Shown: in pieces, positions 6,581 through 10,751 of the stretch | Position numbering within the stretch: position 1 is the first letter of the stretch | How the letters are laid out: each line of letters starts with the position of its first letter | Source: Chitinophagaceae bacterium | GTDB taxonomy: Bacteria; Bacteroidota; Bacteroidia; Chitinophagales; Chitinophagaceae | Direction: 5' to 3' | Assembly (NCBI GenBank): GCA_020846105.1 | Contig: JADLEN010000222.1 | Span: forward strand, 1-10,751 | Length of the DNA: 10,751 bases | Made by a program: the position numbers and the translations under genes | Notes under the pieces: model-generated | Seen by the model: the letters and a program-made list of their open reading frames with translations, nothing else | Databases searched by the model: none | What the model was told of the DNA's origin: nothing

Positions 6581-7306
6581 TTAGTTGCTGTCTTGCTCGG
6601 CAATAAGTGCTAAAGCCTTGCGGGCAGCTACTTGGCCAGCATCTTTTTTGTTGAAAGCTGTCCCTTCGCAAAAAGGTTTATCATTGATGATAATTGCAAT
6701 AGAAAACATCCTGCGATTACGTTCATTCTTGCTTTCCATTACGTCAAAGCTCAGGGTATGTTTATTCACCTGTGCCCAATTCAGCAATTGGTTTTTGTAA
6801 TTAGTGTCGGTGGATGCCATCAACTCAATATCTACATATTTTTGTAGCAATTGCTTGATAATAAAAGTCCGAGTTTTAGCATAACCTTGGTCTAGGTATA
6901 CCGCGCCCACTAAAGCTTCTAGCGCATTGCCAAAAATATGACTTCTTTCAAAACCACGATCTCTGTTGTTGTATTGCACCATTTTTTGCAATCCCATTCT
7001 GTTAGCCACATTATTCAGCGTTTCGCGGCGCACAATACGTGATCGCATTTCTGTCAAAAAGCCTTCTGATTGGGTAGGGTACTTTTGAAAAAGATATTCG
7101 CCTACAATGGCACCAATAAAAGCATCACCAAGATACTCTAACCTTTCGTTATTGCGGGCTAGCTCATCTAGCTTGCTGCGGTGTACCAGCGCTAGCTGAT
7201 AATAGGGTAAATGCTTAGGCTTAAAGCCCAGCAAATGTTCTAGCTGTGCAGACAGCTGTTTGTCGGGGGAGAAAAGGTTTTTTATGCGAGCAAGAAAGCG
7301 ACGCAC
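6581..7306 (-). CDS. rnc: Ribonuclease III
   Basis: Double-strand-specific endoribonuclease that processes rRNA precursors and other structured RNAs. The 241-residue protein has the catalytic signature NERLEYLGDAF (53-63) with E57 and D61, a second metal-site segment GNALEALVGAVYLDQG (126-141) with E130, and a C-terminal double-stranded RNA binding domain from about 168 to 238 (KKDAGQVAARKAL). The position equivalent to E. coli D114 is N127, in a segment that usually reads D-x-x-E. I believe the Asn recurs in Bacteroidota homologues, but that is from memory. The start is a GTG (7304-7306): there is no in-frame ATG before residue 88, and the family's N-terminal helix begins here. It lies five bases after the fabF stop, so it is co-transcribed with fabF. 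Confidence 0.95.
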   Translation of the reverse strand: MRRFLARIKNLFSPDKQLSAQLEHLLGFKPKHLPYYQLALVHRSKLDELARNNERLEYLGDAFIGAIVGEYLFQKYPTQSEGFLTEMRSRIVRRETLNNVANRMGLQKMVQYNNRDRGFERSHIFGNALEALVGAVYLDQGYAKTRTFIIKQLLQKYVDIELMASTDTNYKNQLLNWAQVNKHTLSFDVMESKNERNRRMFSIAIIINDKPFCEGTAFNKKDAGQVAARKALALIAEQDSN

Positions 7307-7311
7307 AGTAA

Positions 7312-8571
7312 TTAATCTTTGAATTTTTTGAACACCACCGATGCATTATGACCACCAAAGCCAAAAGTATTAGAAATAGCAATATTTACTTCTCTTTTTT
7401 GAGCCACATTTGGGGTAAGGTTTAGCTTGCTATCAATAGCAGGGTCCAAATCTTTCAAATTGATTGTTGGTGGTACTGTATCTGTCATTACCGCCATTAT
7501 TGCAGCTACGGCCTCTACTGCACCAGCGGCACCCAATAAGTGGCCAGTCATAGATTTGGTAGAGCTAATATTAAGCTTATAAGCGTGATCTCCAAACACC
7601 TTTTGGATAGCTACAATTTCAGCTACATCGCCAAGTGGGGTAGAGGTGCCATGTACATTGATATAATCCACCTCTTCAGGCTGTATGTTGGCATCTTCTA
7701 GCACATTACGCATCACATTTATCACTCCAAGCCATTCTGGGTGTGGTGCAGTAAGATGATAAGCATCGGCACTCATACCACCGCCAATTATTTCTACTAA
7801 GATATTTGCACCACGTTTTTTGGCGTGTTCATAATCTTCAAGAATAATAGCACCAGCACCCTCGCCTAATACAAAACCATCGCGGTTTACGTCAAAAGGG
7901 CGGCTTGCTGTTGTGGGGTCATCGTTGCGCTCGCTCAAAGCTTTCATGGCGTTAAAACCACCAATACCAGCTTCGGTTACCACAGCTTCCGAGCCACCGC
8001 ATACAAATGCATCGGCCTTGCCTATGCGTATGTAATTGAATGCGTCGATGAGTGCGTTGGTAGATGAAGCGCAAGCGCTTACTGTAGAAAAGTTGGGGCC
8101 TCTAAAACCATATTTCATAGATATTTGGCCACCAGCAATATCTAGTATTAATTTAGGAATAAAGAATGGGTTGAAACGTGGCGTACCATCGCCAGCGCTA
8201 TAATTTTTCATCTCTTCGATGAAGGTAATCATACCACCAATGCCGGAGCCCCATATCACACCTATTCGGTCTTTGTTTACGCCTTCAAATTCTAGGTTGG
8301 CGTGCTTTACCGCTTGGTCGGCTGCCACTAAGGCTAGCTGTGTAAAGCGGTCAATTTTTCTTGCTTCTTTGCGGTCAAAATAATCTTCAGGATTGAAGCC
8401 TTTGAGCTCGCAGGCAAAACGGGTTTTAAACTTTGATGCATCAAATTGTTTGATGAAATCGGCGCCCGATACTCCATTGACCAAATTATCCCAATAAATG
8501 GGGGCTGTATTGCCCAATGGCGTAAGGGCACCGATGCCGGTAACGACTACTCGTCTAAACGGAAAATTCAT
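7312..8571 (-). CDS. fabF: 3-oxoacyl-[acyl-carrier-protein] synthase II
   Basis: Condenses malonyl-ACP with acyl-ACP in each elongation round of type II fatty acid synthesis, in the cytoplasm. From the ATG at 8569-8571 the protein has 419 residues, close to E. coli FabF. Seen: N-terminal RRVVVTGIGALTPLGN, the nucleophile C167 in VSACASSTNA, H308 in HGTSTPLGD, K339 and H344 in KSMTGHLLGAAG, and the C-terminal ISNTFGFGGHNAS. All catalytic Cys-His-His and Lys positions are present. A TTG two codons upstream extends the frame, but the ATG matches the family start better. It lies 30 bases downstream of acpP and five bases upstream of rnc, the arrangement typical of Bacteroidota, and probably shares the acpP promoter. 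Confidence 0.97.
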   Translation of the reverse strand: MNFPFRRVVVTGIGALTPLGNTAPIYWDNLVNGVSGADFIKQFDASKFKTRFACELKGFNPEDYFDRKEARKIDRFTQLALVAADQAVKHANLEFEGVNKDRIGVIWGSGIGGMITFIEEMKNYSAGDGTPRFNPFFIPKLILDIAGGQISMKYGFRGPNFSTVSACASSTNALIDAFNYIRIGKADAFVCGGSEAVVTEAGIGGFNAMKALSERNDDPTTASRPFDVNRDGFVLGEGAGAIILEDYEHAKKRGANILVEIIGGGMSADAYHLTAPHPEWLGVINVMRNVLEDANIQPEEVDYINVHGTSTPLGDVAEIVAIQKVFGDHAYKLNISSTKSMTGHLLGAAGAVEAVAAIMAVMTDTVPPTINLKDLDPAIDSKLNLTPNVAQKREVNIAISNTFGFGGHNASVVFKKFKD

Positions 8572-8601
8572 CAACAAAAAAACGTGGGTTTAAAGAAAAA
8601 A

Positions 8602-8838
8602 TTACTTAACGTGCTCTTCCAAATAAGAAACTGCTTGACCAACTGTAGTAATGGTTTCAGCCTGCTCATCGGGGATAGAGATATTGAATTCTTTTTCGAA
8701 TTCCATGATTAACTCTACGGTATCCAAAGAATCAGCTCCCAAATCATTGGTGAAGCTTGCTTCAGTGTTTACTTCCGATTCGTCAACACCTAATTTGTCA
8801 ACGATAATTTTCTTTACGCGATTTGCAATTTCAGACAT
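8602..8838 (-). CDS. acpP: Acyl carrier protein
   Basis: Small acidic carrier (78 residues, the usual length) that holds growing acyl chains as thioesters on a 4'-phosphopantetheine arm. The attachment serine is S37 in the canonical [15 protein letters not shown]. The helix I region ([17 protein letters not shown]) and the helix III and IV region ([21 protein letters not shown]) are conserved. The start is ATG at 8836-8838. fabF, its direct enzymatic partner, follows by 30 bases on the same strand. A consensus -7 promoter element lies 28-35 bases upstream, so the gene probably begins the acpP-fabF-rnc transcript even though lolD precedes it on the same strand. Confidence 0.98.
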   Translation of the reverse strand: MSEIANRVKKIIVDKLGVDESEVNTEASFTNDLGADSLDTVELIMEFEKEFNISIPDEQAETITTVGQAVSYLEEHVK

Positions 8839-8865
8839 AGCTTGTGCATTTAAAATTTATGAGTG

Positions 8866-8873
8866 CAAAAATA
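8866..8873 (-). promoter_or_regulatory. Putative -7 promoter element of acpP (TATTTTTG)
   Basis: The minus strand reads TATTTTTG, a full match to the Bacteroidota -7 consensus TAnnTTTG, with its 3' edge 27 bases before the acpP ATG. That predicts a leader of about 20 bases. The expected TTTG at -33 is not recognisable. Strong, short-leader transcription would fit an abundant protein such as ACP. Confidence 0.55.
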
Positions 8874-8908
8874 TACTTTTTACTAGAATAGGGAAGGTTT
8901 TTTCAATC

Positions 8909-8921
8909 TTTCTTTAAGAAA
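8909..8921. repeat. 13-bp palindrome TTTCTT-T-AAGAAA upstream of acpP
   Basis: Perfect 6-bp arms around one central T lie between the two TATTTTTG elements. It could be a regulatory site for the fatty acid operon, or simply low-complexity A/T sequence. No regulator can be named. Confidence 0.25.
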
Positions 8922-8948
8922 CTATTTTTTTTCCCCAATTCCGAGGCT

Positions 8949-8956
8949 CAAAAATA
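8949..8956 (-). promoter_or_regulatory. Second TATTTTTG element between lolD and acpP
   Basis: An identical TATTTTTG on the minus strand lies 83 bases upstream of the first, about 110 bases before acpP and just beyond the lolD stop. It could be an alternative acpP promoter with a longer leader, or a chance match in A/T-rich DNA. No -33 element is clear. Confidence 0.25.
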
Positions 8957-8974
8957 CATTTTCTCATTGCTTTA

Positions 8975-9631
8975 TTATCCCTCAATGATGCGCCCATCGC
9001 GCATCTCCAAATTTCTGTCGGCCAATGCAGCCAATTCTTTGTTGTGGGTAACTAATATGAAAGTTTGTTGCAATTCTTGCTGCAATTGTACAAATAACGC
9101 ATGAATTGCCGCTGCATTAGCACTATCCAGGTTGCCCGTAGGTTCATCGGCCATCACCACAGCTGGCTTATTAATGATAGCTCTAGCAATAGCTACGCGC
9201 TGCTGCTCGCCGCCCGAGAGTTCGCTAGGCTTGTGTTGCGCTCTAGCCCCAAGGCCCACAATGCTCAAAGTTTTTTCTGCTTGCAGCAGCGCATCGGTCC
9301 TACCCATACCAGCTATCCACAATGGCATAGCCACGTTTTCTACCGCGCTAAACTCTGGTAGCAGATGATGAAACTGAAACACAAAACCCATTTTCGTATT
9401 CCGAAATTGCGCTTGTTTCTTTGCCCCAAGTCCTATTAGGTTTACCCCATCCACCGTCACTGTGCCCGAATCTGGCACATCTAATGCCCCCATCAGGTGT
9501 AGCAAGCTGCTTTTGCCCGCGCCCGAAGGCCCAGTAATTGCCACCAACTCCCCCCTTGCTATCTGCAAACTCACATTATCAACCACCCGCAGCTGGCCAT
9601 AACTTTTACACAAATGCGCTACCTCTATCAT
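8975..9631 (-). CDS. lolD: ABC transporter ATP-binding protein, LolD-like (lipoprotein release)
   Basis: A 218-residue cytoplasmic ATPase of the LolD/MacB class, expected to power a LolC/E-type permease that extracts lipoproteins from the inner membrane. Seen: Walker A GPSGAGKS (34-41), Q-loop Q86 within FVFQFHHLLPEFSAVENVAM (the FHHLLP string is typical of LolD), signature LSGGE (138-142), Walker B VVMADEP (158-164), D-loop GNLD (166-169) and switch H196. I chose the ATG at 9629-9631, which begins the conserved first strand (MIEVAHLCKSYG). The open frame continues 32 codons to a GTG at 9727, but that extension reads through a G/C-rich hairpin and does not resemble the family. No permease gene is adjacent. 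It lies upstream of acpP on the same strand with 136 bases between. MacB-like efflux remains possible. Confidence 0.88.
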   Translation of the reverse strand: MIEVAHLCKSYGQLRVVDNVSLQIARGELVAITGPSGAGKSSLLHLMGALDVPDSGTVTVDGVNLIGLGAKKQAQFRNTKMGFVFQFHHLLPEFSAVENVAMPLWIAGMGRTDALLQAEKTLSIVGLGARAQHKPSELSGGEQQRVAIARAIINKPAVVMADEPTGNLDSANAAAIHALFVQLQQELQQTFILVTHNKELAALADRNLEMRDGRIIEG

Positions 9632-9691
9632 AAGATTGTAAAAATGAAACAAATACCACAACAATCCAAATTCTAACAAATAATGATTTAG

Positions 9692-9734
9692 AAGTGACGT
9701 GCCTACGAAGTCCCCCTCGCTGCCCACGCCACTT
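9692..9734. repeat. G/C-rich imperfect inverted repeat (possible REP-like element)
   Basis: AAGTGACGTG (9692-9701) pairs with CACGCCACTT (9725-9734) at nine of ten positions (one A-C mismatch), around a 23-base C-rich loop. It stands out from the surrounding A/T-rich intergenic DNA. There is no T-tract after it on either strand, so it does not look like a terminator. It could be a dispersed extragenic palindrome or the remnant of a mobile element; only one copy is in this window. Confidence 0.4.
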
Positions 9735-9842
9735 AGAATGCTATATAGACTACTTTATGAAAATTGTAAAAATCAATATCAATTTTATTATTTATTTTCA
9801 ATTGTTTGGTCTATTTTCGCAAAATATTGGTTGGAAAATGGC

Positions 9843-9854
9843 CTTAAGCTTAAG
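9843..9854. repeat. Perfect 12-bp palindrome CTTAAGCTTAAG
   Basis: This fully symmetric site (two CTTAAG units) lies about 50 bases upstream of the rightward T9SS cargo gene. It could be bound by a dimeric regulator of that gene. No supporting second copy is present in the window. Confidence 0.25.
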
Positions 9855-9906
9855 TTTGAAGATGCTATACAATATCATTTGCTTTTAAAATTTTAATAAT
9901 CGTTTT

Positions 9907-10751
9907 ATGAAGAAAAAATTACTCTTAGTTTTGTCGTTGTTACTTATCGGTACTATGGCTGAGGCACAGACTATTTCTGGTTCGCTTACTGCAGCAAGCC
10001 CTACATTTAATAGACCTGAATCTGGTACACCGGCCACTTCTTTAGCACCTTCTGTCGGTTTCGGCACATCGGTTTATTATACCATTATTACAGTTACGGT
10101 AACTACTGGAGGTTCTTACACTTTCGAAGGTTCTAGTACTTACGATAATTATGGTGTGCTTTATAATGGTAGTGGATTCAACCCTGCAAGCCCCCTTACA
10201 AATAATATTGATGCTGATGATGACGATGGCCCAGGATTAAACTTCTCGATTACGCAAACACTTGCTGTTGGTACTTATTATCTTGTATTTACTACTTATC
10301 AAGATGGTATTTCAGGTGCCTTTTCCGTAACCACCACTGGGCCTGCATCAGTTTCATTGCCTTTAAATTTGTTGAGCTTTGATGGTAAGTCATTTGCAGG
10401 ATACAACAATATTGAGTGGCAAACAGGTAGTGAAAAAAACACGGCGTCGTTTGAGCTTCAACGTAGCAATAACGGTAGCGAATATGCTAGCGTAGCTACA
10501 GTGGCGGCAAAGGGTGAAGGAGACCATACGTATAACCAACAAGACAATGATGCTGAGGGTACCGTTTATTATCGCCTTAAAATGATAGATAGAGATGGTC
10601 AATTTACTTTTAGCAATACGCTAAAAATTGTCGGCAAACAAAACATTGAAAGTATGGCAAGTGTGAGCCCTAATCCTGCAAAAACAAATTTGAGCATCTC
10701 TTTGCCAAATAAAGATTTACTAGGTTCAGAAGCAAGTGTTATAAATGTGAA
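9907..10751 (+). CDS. Secreted T9SS cargo protein, 3' end cut by window edge
   Basis: The frame is open from the ATG at 9907 to the window end (281 full codons). Residues 1-21 are a signal peptide (MKKK, hydrophobic core, AEAQ). Residues 22-147 form a Thr/Ser/Gly-rich beta domain. It contains an acidic stretch IDADDDDGPG (101-110), which may bind calcium, and GTYYLVFTTYQDG, and it resembles pre-peptidase (PPC-like) beta-sandwich domains. Residues 151-241 match the fibronectin-like module common just before T9SS tails (LPLNLLSFDGK, IEWQT, ASFELQRSNNG, YYRLKMIDRDG). From about 250 the sorting domain begins (ASVSPNPAKTNLSISLP); its last 40-50 residues lie outside the window. No enzymatic motif is visible, so it is probably a surface or extracellular structural or binding protein. 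It is transcribed divergently from lolD. Confidence 0.9.
   Translation, partial: MKKKLLLVLSLLLIGTMAEAQTISGSLTAASPTFNRPESGTPATSLAPSVGFGTSVYYTIITVTVTTGGSYTFEGSSTYDNYGVLYNGSGFNPASPLTNNIDADDDDGPGLNFSITQTLAVGTYYLVFTTYQDGISGAFSVTTTGPASVSLPLNLLSFDGKSFAGYNNIEWQTGSEKNTASFELQRSNNGSEYASVATVAAKGEGDHTYNQQDNDAEGTVYYRLKMIDRDGQFTFSNTLKIVGKQNIESMASVSPNPAKTNLSISLPNKDLLGSEASVINV

Larger units (their letters stand above)
9632..9906. other. Divergent intergenic region between lolD and a T9SS cargo gene
   Basis: These 275 bases are mostly A/T rich but contain a G/C-rich imperfect hairpin (9692-9734) and a 12-bp palindrome (9843-9854). AATTGTAAAA (9762-9771) repeats the half-site found upstream of the SBBP-repeat gene. 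An AAAATTG/CAATTTT dyad (9760-9766, 9780-9786) overlaps it. For the rightward gene the nearest -7-like elements are TATTTTCG (9812-9819) and TATCATTTG, which has one extra spacer base; neither has a clear -33 partner. No RNA gene or credible small ORF was found. Confidence 0.55.

Noticed and set aside
9632..9727. 32-residue N-terminal extension of LolD from a GTG
   Set aside because: It translates through the G/C-rich hairpin and A/T-rich spacer. The ATG at 9631 starts exactly at the conserved first strand.
9694..9896. Overlapping 64- and 65-codon frames in the right intergenic region
   Set aside because: They span the hairpin and low-complexity A/T DNA, give sequence without domain features, and have no supporting start context.
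1..10751. Mobile element, phage, CRISPR or defence system
   Set aside because: No transposase, integrase, Cas, nuclease or toxin-antitoxin genes and no direct repeats flanking an insertion were found. Base composition and gene content look uniform.

Overview
The window comes from a member of the Bacteroidota, most likely a Chitinophagales/Sphingobacteriales-type lineage. The evidence is internal. Three secreted proteins carry C-terminal sorting domains of the type IX secretion system (T9SS). acpP-fabF-rnc lie in the order typical of the phylum. Intergenic DNA is A/T rich, start codons lack Shine-Dalgarno sequences, and the clearest promoter elements match the Bacteroidota -7 consensus TAnnTTTG (TATTTTTG before acpP and before gmhA). 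No rRNA, tRNA, CRISPR array, insertion sequence, integrase or phage gene is visible.

Layout from left to right. Positions 1-2372 (minus) hold a large secreted protein that runs off the left edge: signal peptide, an N-terminal domain, seven SBBP-type repeats of about 65 residues (probably a seven-bladed beta-propeller) and a T9SS sorting domain cut within its last few residues. A divergent intergenic region (2373-2666) with two dyads follows, then an MlaF-like ABC ATPase (plus). That gene ends in a strong terminator hairpin shared with the convergent minus-strand genes. Next, on the minus strand, come a GmhB-like HAD phosphatase and gmhA, coupled by TAATG, and a second T9SS cargo with Pmp-like GGAI repeats. 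The core block rnc, fabF, acpP and lolD, all minus, follows. A second divergent region (9632-9906) precedes a third T9SS cargo gene (plus), truncated by the right edge.

Functionally the window is about building and decorating the cell envelope. AcpP and FabF make acyl chains. GmhA and the HAD phosphatase can supply ADP-heptose precursors for lipopolysaccharide core or glycans. LolD and the MlaF-like ATPase energise lipoprotein release and lipid transport between membranes. The three T9SS cargos are exported across the outer membrane and probably anchored to the cell surface or released. Both ABC ATPases lack their permease partners here.

I see no convincing new multi-gene system. The most interesting leads are small: a 10-bp dyad around a putative core promoter whose half-site recurs in the other divergent region, a G/C-rich imperfect hairpin in A/T-rich intergenic DNA, an Asp-to-Asn change at a catalytic position of RNase III, and a GmhB-like phosphatase without the zinc loop.
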